A stretch of 64,000 nucleotides of DNA. Origin: Siderastrea radians (lineage: Eukaryota > Cnidaria > Anthozoa > Scleractinia > Rhizangiidae). Positions 30,901-41,800 of this stretch are shown piece by piece; position 1 is the first letter of the stretch, and each line of letters starts with the position of its first letter. A program made the translations under genes and the position numbers. The notes below the pieces were generated by a model. That model did not search any database. It was given only the letters and a program-made list of their open reading frames with translations, and was not told the origin of the DNA. The stretch lies in contig OZ024898.1 in NCBI GenBank assembly GCA_964017195.1, positions 8,373,294 through 8,437,293 of the forward strand, in the 5' to 3' direction.

Positions 30901-33900
30901 GCATGAGAAATCTGTTTTTTTTAACACGGGCAAGTGGGAAATTGGCTCTGGCAAGCGAATTCTGTGACTTGCTTGCCCGAAGGGCAAGCTGGAATTCAAG
31001 TTTTTGTCGAGCCCTGATAAGGATTACCTGGTCAGGCAGTTTATCCTCCGGACCTCCGACCATGACCAGTGATCAAGGGGTGATCAGTTACAATGAATAC
31101 ATGTACATGGTAAGAATCTATAGCACAAAATTCTCACCAAATGAGGCCAGAATCAGAACAGGTGCAATTGGTAGGGCAGGATGGAAGATCCAAGTGGCTG
31201 CCTGCATGCTGGATGTCCATACTAAACTCAAAAAATGTCCATACTAAACTGGACAAATTTCAAAATGCCTCAGTCTGTTTTGGCCTTTTGTCCACTCTTA
31301 AAAGGCAATTTTGTCCCTGAAAATGGATCTTTTCAAAAATGCTCTCCAGAGTGGATAAATGTGATGTTCCCAATTTAGTACGGATGGCAAAAACTGATCT
31401 TCCCAAAAAATAAATAAATGCTATGTCACGGCAGTCATGTAATCTGTGTCTCAGTATCTTATAACAGGAGAACATGTGTAGAAATTGAAAACTACTCGAA
31501 AATGATAGCAAGGGCAAAAAACTTTTTATGTGTTTTTGATGTGAAAACGTTGTCTCAAAATTTTGTCCAGATTAGTGTGGGCATGGCTGTCCATGCAGTC
31601 GATGGCCAACACAGCTACCCGCTTACCCTTGGAATTCACTCACTGAATCACCAGGAAAGAATGGAAAACTCTCTGGCCTCATGCAGTCCATCATGTTCTC
31701 CTTGGCCTTAATAAAAAATGGCTGCCATCCACAATGTGTTGTTCCAGAAAATATCCGTACTCCCCCCACAGAGGATTTTTATGGTTTGAGCCCCCCACCC
31801 CTCTGGAAATTCCAGTTTAGGCTTATACTTTCCTTTAAAAAATTTGGCCTTTAAGACCCCCCCTCCCCCTCCGAATTTCCAAGGACCCTCTGCGGTGGGG
31901 TTATGGATATTTTCTGGAACCACAAAATCCATAACTTTTCCGTCAGTCTTTGAGCCTAAACACTGGCCCAGAACTAAAGAGTTTCAAACGACAATGTTTC
32001 GAGCGTTGACCTTTCACCAGAGCAATATGGATATCCCTGAGAAAGGGCTAATGCTCAAAACATCAACTTCCAAATATCTTGACAGTCACACAGGGGATGG
32101 CCTTGAACAATGAGCTTTACTAGTATTAGTTCCTGCACCTAGTATAAACTTCATTAGTATTCACTCTGGCACCTAAGGTAAGTTTTGATTATAATTCAGA
32201 GAGACAAAGAATTTGTAACGTGGAGAACTGTGAGCCAGTTTACTTTATACACATAACTTCCGAGGAACAGTTTGAGACATATAAATACTTGAATGAACCA
32301 ACCTTTTTTCTGAAGTACTGTTCCTCATGGACATGTTCCATTTTCCCAAATGCTCCGCCAGCACTCCTAAAAATGATTTTTTAAGAACCGTGATTATGAA
32401 GAGGGAACAACTGAAGACATGTACAAAAAAAATTTCTTGGATGGAAAATTAGTATGAACTGAAGGCAAGAAAAACTTCGAATGCATCAGATACTTTCAAG
32501 TTTTGCTAATATTAATTACAAAAAATTCTTGGGAATAAGCAGAATTTCAGTACTTGACAGTTCAGCTGACTTGCTGAGCACAAGATTTTTACAGCAATTT
32601 TTCCTATCACACTAACACATGTTTCTATGTGTGAACATCAAACCACTCCTGAACTTAAGGTTTTGTACTTGATCCATTCATGCAACACTGACGGCTCTAA
32701 ACAGGAGTTAATCAAATAATTACCCCACAATCAGGACAGAGTCTAGTAATACCCATTTCTTTTCTTTCATTACTCCGCCGTCAGGATGGGGTCTAGTAAT
32801 ACCCATTTTTTTTCTTCCGTGTTTTTTTTCTTGGTCACTTGCCCCAGACTCCAGTTTTTGCTCGGCCGAACAAATATTTGTTGTAAACGTCCACTATATG
32901 ACTTGGACTCGTTTCTTGAGTGACTGCAATATATTTTGCACCCTGAGGGAAGGGAGAACAATGGCGGGGTCTAATGCCTCTGGGGCTTTTCTTGTTTTTT
33001 TCCAAGGTCACTTGTTCAAGACCTTCGGTTTTTGCTTGGCCAAACAAATATTTCTTGCAAGTTTCAATAAACACAAGCATTATCTTTGGTCATTTAGCGT
33101 CAGTTCGTAAAAAATGTTCATGAAAGTCGGTGTAGAAAATTACTCGGGATTCAATGGTATCCCCTCGACAAGAGCAAGGACGAGGATGCTGGCGAACTTT
33201 GAAAGTCACCTATAGGATTTGTGGGTATTTAATTACTCGCCTCAAGCTTCTGATTTTCGTTCTCTACACTCAACAGTAAAATGCAAGCACCATTTGACCT
33301 GTTCGCCAAAATCTTTAGTGATATTGGTGTAGAAAAAAAGTAAGGAATTCAATGGAGTTAACTTCTCTTCGACAAGAGCAAGGATAAAGGTGCTAGCAAG
33401 CTTTGAAAGCCAACGATACAAGCTGACATGAATTCGCCTTTTGATGGCACGATATTGAACAAGACGTGGCATTAGTAAACATGACGTCATTCAAACTTAG
33501 AAGCCGATCTGAGGAGAAGTCCCTTGCTTGCACCAAATCACTCATCAAATCATGGCCTGAAAATAGACTTCAAGTTTTTTTTTTCTTTTCAGTAGATACC
33601 CATTTCGTTTAGATTTTAGGATAATTTTATCTTTGTCAATAAAACTATTTAAATTTTCGTGCCCTTGTTATTTGCAATTATGCTGAGATGTCACTGAGTC
33701 ACGCTATGGTCAAAATATTTCATCACGGTCTTCTTTGCGAAGGCTAGAACAGGTGGTTGACCAACCAATGAGGGATGGGAAAGGGGTTCATACTATCAGG
33801 GATTCAGGTTATCACAGGGAGAAGGGTGCAGAGAAGATGCGGGGGGAATGGCAGCAAACACATGAAAGGTACGAGGGTGTCAGGTACGTTAAATCATCAA

Positions 33901-34466
33901 CTTCAGATATTTGCACCACTTAGGCTCTTATCTTGAGTGGCTGTAATATATTTTGCACCCTGAGGGGAGGGAGAACAATGGCAGGGTCTAATGCCCCTGG
34001 GGATTTTCTTGAAGAAAGCATCTAATTTCTCCTTACAGCATCACTACTTGATTTCACATACAGGTCATAAGAGTAAAGGAAATGATCACCCAAGACAAAA
34101 TGTTCTCATGTTTTTATGAAGAACAGTGAGGAGAATGTGTATGCTCATATTAGGGCTAAAAGGGGTAAACTCACCTAATATCTCCACCTCCACCACCTCC
34201 CTGAAAAAAAGTTGTACAGACATGGTGTCACATCTTATTTTAACTTCCATCACAAACAAGGGCATTATTGCAATACTACACCTTATTTGGTGTTTTGGTA
34301 GATAATACACTTGGATATTTTACGAGTTGCAAAGTATTTTTCCGAGTCCCCGCAAGGGTGACGAAAAATGCAAGCAATGAATTAAGTGTCTGCGTGTATT
34401 ATCTACCAAGACACTGAATAAGAGGTGTATTATTCTACTGCATTTTGCTTTTGCTTCGTCCTCCTT

Positions 34467-34497
<31 letters not shown>

Positions 34498-35668
34498 CTG
34501 GTCAAACCAGGAATATGTACAGTGTAATATACTGGCGCACTATGTACATTCTCTTGCTGCTGTAGGGTAAAATGAGACAACAGTGAAATAAAAAACACCA
34601 ATAATGACAAAGAGCATTGTTTGCTTGAACAGTTGTTTTTCTGTTACATCATATGACAAGAAAAGTGTCTATGAAGTAAAAACTAAGTTTATTTGAAAGG
34701 CCTTTCAAGATGAAGAAGGGTGGTGTTTTCTGTTTTGCAATATCTTCACTCATTCCAAAGTTATTCAAGTTTTTGTATTATGCAAATTAGACATTGTTGA
34801 TGTCATAGGTGGTTACGGCATTGAGACAAGTCATGAAATGAAGAAATGTCTGGAAAGAATGGGTCATGGGTCACCTTAACAATCAATAAATCTTGACACT
34901 GTTTTCAATAACCAAAACTGTATGCCAGTTTTTTTGGTTCAGGTCATGTGACCTGCCAAATATGGTTGTGACTCGACTGTAGAAGTTAGAGTTTACAAGA
35001 TATGATAATTAGGAACTTCCTATAGCAACAAAATGGTAGTTAAGAGTCTCCCCATTAAGTTTAACTCATGAGTCTCTATTGACTCTTCAATTAGTCAATA
35101 TTAATTAAACCACCGGGCCCCTTCCCACGCAACCAGAAACACGCATCTTTGCGCAAATGTTACGTCACCTCATTAAAATTATATTCACATTTCGGCTGTA
35201 AATACAAAGAAACTATTTCACACTTTAAATAAAAGACAATTTTAAACCTTAGACGTTAGCTCAAGCTTAAGCTTATATTGTACATATAAAGCTACGTTGT
35301 AGCTATATTTGTACATTGAACACATTTTGTCTGTGATTCGTTACGTGCTGTGATTCAACAGCACGTAACGAATTAAAATTAAGTCAGTTTAAAGGGCTTT
35401 CGAAACCAGGAACTGCTATGACGAAAGAGAATAATACAACACCCTTCTATGAAATATTTGCCTGGCGTTCACACAATTAGAACTAGTGGACTCAAATGTA
35501 CAAGCGATTAGATACTTTTGTAAACGAACAAGAAAGTTACGCAGGATTTAATCGTGTATTTACCCTTCCAACTCCACTGCCTTTCTCTCCAGCCGTCATT
35601 GTCCTTAGCTGCAAAAACGGCGAAGAAATTACTCGTCTTGAAATCGCAGCAAACCGAAACGACGCCAT
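27501..35668 (-). CDS. ATP5IF1: ATP synthase inhibitory factor IF1, mitochondrial, 4 exons
   Basis: Exons 35668-35564, 34200-34175, 32366-32303 and 27677-27501 join in phases 0, 2 and 0 to give 124 codons (123 residues plus stop). Residues 1 to about 25 (MASFRFAAISRRVISS) form a mitochondrial presequence. A glycine-rich link follows, then the inhibitory segment SAGGAFGKMEHVHEEQYFRKK split across text positions 45-65. Next comes a long histidine-rich, charged helix (MEHHEKEIKHHEEAIRRHRE) and an acidic tail ESSDDEKK. IF1 binds the F1 part of ATP synthase in the matrix at low pH and blocks ATP hydrolysis. The His-rich coiled coil is the known pH sensor and dimer region. The start is the first ATG facing the divergent ORP1L gene. 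Length fits the family (about 100-125). Large introns hold transposon debris. Confidence 0.93.
28106..29594. mobile_element. Inner hAT-like element carrying a degenerate tandem array
   Basis: It starts CAGGGCTCGAGACTAA. Both ends carry GGCTGGTGAAAATTT / GGCTAGTGAAAATTT motifs in inverted orientation. Flanking 8-mers are CAATCAGT (28098-28105) and CAATCACT (29595-29602), a one-mismatch target duplication. The interior, about 28300-29260, is a degenerate tandem array around CAACGTTTCTCCGTACGTTAG with spacing of very roughly 60-100 bp. No open frame of note. Confidence 0.5.
30060..30445. mobile_element. MITE with ends AACCTGCGATCAGGC
   Basis: Left end AACCTGCGATCAGGC, right end GCCTGATCGCAGGTT. 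Inside, CCTGATACAATTACTTG recurs inverted as CAAGTAATTGTATCAGG, so it is a layered foldback of 386 bp. The open frames across it are by-products of this structure. Confidence 0.65.
31741..31920. mobile_element. MITE with ends GTTCCAGAAAATATCC
   Basis: The ends GTTCCAGAAAATATCC and GGATATTTTCTGGAAC are exact complements, and the inner CCCC-rich halves also pair. It lies in the IF1 last intron. 31930-32302 shows nothing more. Confidence 0.7.
32715..34010. repeat. Second copy of the complex repeat family, in IF1 intron 2
   Basis: It starts with two GTCTAGTAATACCCAT units (32720-32815). It continues with GGTCACTTGCCCCAGAC, GTGTAGAAAATTAC, TCGCCAAAATCTTTAG and GGTCAAAATATTTCATCACG modules in the order seen at 5.5-8.5 kb, and ends in CCCTGGGGATTTTCTTG at about 34010. 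Confidence 0.65.
34010..34169. mobile_element. TTAACCCTT-type MITE copy
   Basis: Contains TTCTCCTTACAGCATCACTA, GGAAATGATCACC, AACAGTGAGGAGAATGTG and ends AGGGCTAAAAGGGGTAA, like the 62413-62612 copy. Confidence 0.5.
34175..34200 (-). CDS. ATP5IF1: IF1 26-nt glycine-rich microexon
   Basis: The bases TTTTTTTCAG|GGAGGTGGTGG ... GATATTAG|GTGAGT define a 26-nt exon coding GGGGGGDI and two bases of an arginine codon. It is needed: exon 1 ends in phase 0, while the inhibitory exon needs a phase-2 entry, and this microexon supplies exactly that shift. Many invertebrate IF1 proteins have a glycine-rich stretch just before the inhibitory motif, which supports it. Confidence 0.85.
34262..34440. mobile_element. 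Foldback MITE in IF1 intron 1
   Basis: AATACTACACCTTATTTGGTG ... GTAGATAATACAC is inverted as GTGTATTATCTACCAAGACAC ... AGAGGTGTATTATT. A 27-A run follows at 34471-34497. Confidence 0.65.
35337..35372. repeat. Perfect 15-bp stem-loop
   Basis: TTCGTTACGTGCTGT, a 6-base loop, then ACAGCACGTAACGAA. It lies 190 bp downstream of the IF1 exon 1 donor. Confidence 0.8.
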
Positions 35669-35890
35669 ATTGAATCACGTTTCGTGGAAGATTGTTCGTG
35701 AAGGACTGGGTTACAGCACGGAAAGGGATTGGGCACTAGAACCTTCTACAGGCTTGCAGAGTAATTTTGTAGAAGGGAGGTAAAAAGAGAAAATAGCCTA
35801 AATTTGCGGTCTTTAAACGCAAACTGTTTGCTTAAACAGCAGTTATGGGCAGATGACGATGAATTGTTTATCTTGTAAGTGAAAAGAGGC
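35669..35890. promoter_or_regulatory. Shared bidirectional promoter between IF1 and ORP1L
   Basis: Only 222 bp separate the IF1 ATG (minus, 35668) from the ORP1L ATG (plus, 35891). Both 5' UTRs and both core promoters must overlap here unless there are undetected non-coding first exons. I see no clear TATA box at a fixed spacing. A TAA 15 bp before the ORP1L ATG is in frame and fixes that start. Confidence 0.6.
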
Positions 35891-38800
35891 ATGTCGAGCT
35901 CGAGCAAGAGGGAGGAGAATGAAGAGAAACTCTTGCAATCTTCACGAAGGGGAGACATTGACTCGGTTCTTGTGAGTATTTCAACAATATACAATGTTTT
36001 TGTTTTAACTATCACCAGGCAGGGCTTCCAGGAATTTCAAAACAAGACGGCGCTTTTTGAATCGCTGTGATAACGACCTGCGTTTTCTTAGCCAGCTAAT
36101 AATTATTACAATTGTGTCATTAGCTTCAACTGTGTGTTGAAAATTCACGTCTTTTTAAAGACGGACACGTATCTCACCGGAAATAATCAATGCCTTTTTC
36201 TCATTCTTTTGTGAATGATTCATTCTTTTGTGAATGATTTTCTAAAGAAACTCATTCTTTGTTAACCAAACAAAGTTGTACTTATGAGGCAAATCTTGCA
36301 GGAAGATCATAACTCAACCACGTTAGTTCGCTCGTTATCACGAGTTTATCACAGTAAATTTTTTGAAGATTTCCTTGCAAGCACTTAAGTATTTACTTAG
36401 GTGAGAGGTGCTTTAAGTGAAATCAAGTACAGTCGGGTTAGCATCAAGACATTTTGCAGCTTCATTATATGATCCACGTAAAGATCACAAAGATGTTATA
36501 GAATTTGCAATCATGATGTGTAACGTATCTCTGTCAACATTTAGCATAAATGCTCTGTCATACCCTCCCTAGAAATTTGCATAATTATCTTGCTCTCAGA
36601 CTTTCACGTATAAAAGAGGTTAAATTGCATTGGACTTAATTGTGCAAGTTGATCAATGTCTTTGGGCATTTTTCATCTGCCACTGGATAAATATTATAAT
36701 TTAGTACATGTATAATTATACCAAACCAGTGGATAGTGTTTTTCGCATGCTTTGATTGGTTACTCAAACTCGGGATAGTATCTGCTCTTCATCTCCCAGC
36801 CTTTTTTTGTTGATGTTGCGTGCAAGTTTTCCCTCGGCTCGTTTCTCAGACAAAAAGGAAATGTTCGGTGCTGGCTTTCCACTGGTTTGATATATGCTAA
36901 CTAAATTTATTTTTCACCGCAGTGTTGGTGAAGAGTAGTAGACATATCCCTTGCCACTTCACTGTTTGGCAAATATCCACCACTTTTCACCTTCACTTTG
37001 ATAAATAATAATTGAAGGGCCCGGTGGAAAAAGGGCGTAAGTGACGATTTGAGGTTAAAATCGAAATTGCTCCTATTTAGCTGAACATTGGCATACAGGC
37101 TGGTTTTCATGTGAGGAACCCTGTTGCGCACTTATTTCTTGACCTGAGATCCAAAATTTAAAGAATTAGCGTATTACTTTTGCTTAAAACTGACACAAAG
37201 AAAACAACAGGACCGCAGATTCTAGGTTGAATTCCTTTGTTTTAGTTCAGGCAGAGAACAAAAGAAATCTTTCACGCATCACTTGAGCGCGTTCAGTTCA
37301 ACAAAACTTTTCACGCAAAAGTAATACGCTAATTCTTCAAATTTTAGATCTCGGGCCAAGAAATAAGTGCGCAACAGCGTTCCTCACATGAAAACCAGCC
37401 TGTGTGCCAATGTTCAGCTAAATAGGAGCAATTTCGATTTTAACTTCAAATCGTCACTTACGCCCTTTTTCCACCGGGCCCTTCAATTATTGTTAATTAC
37501 AAGATCATTTATCTCTGTCTTTAACCAATTGCTTAATTTGTAGCTTTCATGAGGGCTAAAAATGCTAGTTATGGAAGTATTTTAATCCTACAGAAGGGGT
37601 GGCAAATAGTAACGTTTAGTCTTTGTAGGATGGCAAGACCAGCATTTTTCTCTGTGGGCCAAAGACTTTTTGACTTTTTGCAATGTGAGATAACACAGTT
37701 GAAGGGGTGCCTGGAATAAAGCCCCAATTGACTTCTGATGAACTGCTAAATTCTCCTTCCAATTTTCCTTGTGTATGTTTGTAAATCAAAGGGAGAAATT
37801 GACATTAGATCAGGAGTCACTTGGGATCTTATTCCATGCACCCCTTCAATTTTAATAGAGCTTGGAAAAAAATCAAGAACCCAAGACAGCCTCCCAAAAA
37901 CATTGTGACCCCAAGATCTAAGGAAAGCTCAAAAACCAATAAGTACTGCAAGACCAATGAACTTTGACTTCATGATAAATTTTGTACAACCCATTTTTTT
38001 CTGAAAGACTGTTTTGCCACCCCATACTTGTCTTGTAAACACTGGATGAAACTTGTTTCTGGAAAGAAACCACTCAGGAATGTGAATAACCTGTTCCAGA
38101 TATTTTAGTCAACTGGACGACAGAATTTTTATTGTTTAGATTCCGATAAAAAGACACCTTCTGAAATTAGTGCCTTCCATATCCTTTTTTTCTTGTTCCC
38201 ATTCCTTTCTTGGCAGATCCCAGCTCTTGCCTTTTTATAAATAATTGTTATCAGCAAAGAGCCAAATTATTCAGGATCACATGTAGCATCAACTTTGAAG
38301 CTATTTAACCCTTTAAGTGCCAGCGTCATTATACAAATTCTCCTTCTGGTCTCCATACATTTGGGTGAACTTGTTTAAACATGCAGACAAGTTGCTAATT
38401 AGTTATCAATTCCTTAATCCTCATGACCTGCATGTGTTATGGTGCACTGATATGATAAGGAGAAATTTGATGCTGATCACTATTGGAGCTTAAAGGGTTA
38501 ATTAACTACCGGTGTACAAAGTTTTCTTCGAAAAGGTGTTTTTACTGTTCTGTTTCAACTTCGACTTTTTTTCAGTTTAGTTTTAGCTTTAATGTAGCTT
38601 TTGAAAACATTTGCGAGAACTGAAGAGAAATGGAATCCTTGTTGGATTGTTCAAAAAATGGTTATCACCACATTTTAACCTGAGTTCAAACAGTTAACCT
38701 AGGTTTTGGTTTGTTTTGTTTAAAAGCATTTCCACTGCTAATTTGAAGTTACAGTTTAAAAACAGATTACTGGTAAGTCAAAATGTTGGATAAAAAAATT

Positions 38801-41800
38801 ATAGGAATCTATGTTGTTATTGTGAACAAACTGAATTGAAAGTTGATGCCACCAATTCTGGGTCAGTCTTTCTTGGCATTGAACAACCAGGCCAAGGTTT
38901 GTTGGTTCACTAATTTCATAAGCTATGTAATCTTCACACTAATTTGTTTATTGCTCCCTGGGTTTCTCAGAGATTGTTACAAGCTAAGTCACCAAAGAGT
39001 GGTTCCAGAAGTGTTGATGTGAACTGCAAAGGTATTTAACCCTGTTTCTGTTTTGTATAGTCTAGGTACAATGTACATGTTGTCCCCAGGGGAGGGGGGT
39101 GTTGTGTCAGCACAGTAGTTCAATGCATAAATTCAACAGTAACTACCTACAATGAGGTTAATTGACACTTGTGACAATTTGATGCAGGGATAACAAACTG
39201 GAATCCAACTGTGAAAACTAAACAGAAACACAAACAAATTGCAAATAAGGATTAAGGTGACTAACAAAATATGATAATGAGCAAAACTAGTTACATTCTG
39301 TGCCGAATGAACAAAATTTCCTTATAGGGAAAACTGTGCACAAAAACACAATAAAAAAAGTCATGCAATTCTGAGAGGTCTTAGCTGGTTGTGGTCGTGT
39401 GACTAACAAAAGTTCAGTTTTAAATATGTAAGAATGCACGAAATGTTCCTTAAAAAACAAACAAAAAATTACAGTATTGACAACAAAATAAAAAGGAAAT
39501 ATAATAATAGACCAAGGCTCCAGTTTCTTGACTAAACAGAAGGTACTCTGTTATGTGGGTTATACATGGGTAGATGCTGCTAGACAGGGTATGGCTGTTG
39601 GGCATTTTGGTCTGGGAAATGGTTTAACAATTCGAAAATGATATTTTTATCATTCTACTGAAAAAATTGGACAACACCTACATTATATCTGTGTAGTTAT
39701 CAGATAATTGGGTTTGTTGTTGGTGGTTACATCTATATTTAGGGTATGTTGCGTGGAATAACATTTTGTAGAATAACTTTGAAAGTCATTTAAAAGCAAG
39801 AGCAATGTTGACATGAAATTAAGGTTGTACAGTGTAATGGTATTATATTCAAACAGTTAACAACTTCAAATGTCGTTAAAGGGAGTGCTTTCCCCGATGT
39901 ACTTTTCCCCAGCATTTTTCCAGTTAAAGCTATTCAAAATGCAAGTCCAAAAATTTGAGAGTAAGTTCGCTTGGTTGCGTAGCTTGGCTTAGTAGCCAGG
40001 CATTTGATGAGAAGAGAGAAAACTGGTGACAAGTGTTGTCACTTTGTTCATTCACAAAGCAAATAAATGGACCTTTTAGTGATTTCTTCAGCTGTTCGTG
40101 GCTTCCATGTTAACAAGGATATTTGGAAGCCATCCATCGCTGACAAACTCGCCTGTGAAAGGGAGTTCGATAATTGCTTTGACAAATTTGCCTTCAAAGT
40201 TGTCAACAACGGAGAAACAGTGGGCCATTTACCATGCAAGTTCTCGAAGATAGCGTGGTACCGTTGTGACCTTACATGTATTTTTGTGTTTTGGGGATGA
40301 TTCATGGAAAATTACAGATTTTTTTCCAGATGTTCTCGTAGGAGAAGTTTTAGGGTAAAAAGGTGCAGCTTATACGCCGATGTTTACAGTAGTTACTGTA
40401 GACAATGAGTGGTTTTATTTGTTCTGTAGGGAAATCCAAGGCCAACCAGGGATGGACCCCTTTGCATCTTGCAGCATACTTTGGCCACAAAGATGTTGTA
40501 AAAGCATTACTGGAGGTGAGAGAGATGCCCATGCATCTTTGTGACCTCACTACATACAGTAGTTAACTTTACGTTAGTTGTTAGGGCGGCATAATTATTG
40601 CAGATCAGGCCCCAGTTCTTCAAAAGTTGGAGAATGCTATCCACCGGATAAATCACTATCCAGCAGATAAATATTAAGGAAACCAATTGCGCTATCCATT
40701 GGATAAAGATTTATCCGGAGGATAGCGATATCCAACTTTTGAACATTACTGGGGCCAGGAGGTCACCAGTTAAAAAGCTGAGCCTTTTCTAGGAAATGAA
40801 TGCATACGTCAAGTAAGGTGTATAATTAGTGGGAATTGAAGAGGAAAATATATAGGGTAGAGTGAAAAAAAGAATTAGTGCGAAAGAGGAGGGAAAAATT
40901 TCCAACTGAAGGAAGTAGTGGTGTCTTGTTTTATTGAGGCCAGAGATGCATTATATTGTAGTTTGTCCATGAATGTACATAATACAAAAACAGATAGCTG
41001 AGAAAGACACTTCTGCAAGAGAGAATCACCCTGAAGTGTAGTAAAAGAAGTTTAGAATTTGGAGTGAAAGTGTGCTTTAAAAAGATATTGTAGCTTCCTG
41101 TACAGTGTAAAGACAGTTTTAGAATTTTGGTGAAATAAATTAGTGTCAGGAAAATCAGCCCTCGAAGAAATTAATGCAATTAAGATTAACATGAGCTGGT
41201 AAAATGTGCATTCTTTTCCTGTACTCAGCCTAGGGACATCCGAAGTACATGCAGAGTCAGTAGATAAATGTTAATTGACAGGCATAGGTACAGTGGTTGT
41301 AAGTTTGTTTCAATTCTACATGTAATTCATTTGTTGTTCTACAGTATGGAGCTGACGTCAATGCCAGGAATGGGATGGGGGACACTCCTTTGCACCGTGC
41401 CGCATTTACTGGAAGAGCTGTAAGTTGATGATACATGGAACAAAAAGCATTCTCCTGGTAGGGCTCAATAAGAGTCTCGCCCAGCCATCCAAGACAAAAT
41501 AATAGATTTGGAGTCCAGCAAGTAATGTTTCCTGTTCATTTGGCTAATGGGCAAGGGCCCATTCATTAACCATGCATTAACTTGCGTCGCAAGTCTGCAC
41601 AGTTGAACTGCATCATTTCCGTGATTTACTATGTAATCGTTATATTATTGTACGTAATACGGCATATTTCAAACAAATGTTCATTATCAGAGAGGTAAAC
41701 TCTGGTATGCCTAACTATATATTAACAGAACAAATGGCGGAAAAAATCAAATGCCCTGAGCGGGATTCGAACCCACGACACCCCGATCTCATAGAAGGTG

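Larger units (their letters stand above)
27894..31016. mobile_element. hAT-like non-autonomous element with ends CAGGGCTCGACAAAA
   Basis: The left end CAGGGCTCGACAAAA at 27894 and its reverse complement ending at 31016 bound 3.1 kb inside the IF1 last intron. CAGGG ends are typical of hAT elements. An exact 8-bp target duplication is not visible. GC-rich stems (GGGCAAGT/ACTTGCCC) lie next to both ends. It contains a second element (28106-29594) and a MITE (30060-30445). No transposase is recognised. Confidence 0.55.

Noticed and set aside
35496..35783. 95-residue plus-strand frame as an upstream gene
   Set aside because: It lies antisense to IF1 exon 1, which has clear mitochondrial and splice evidence.
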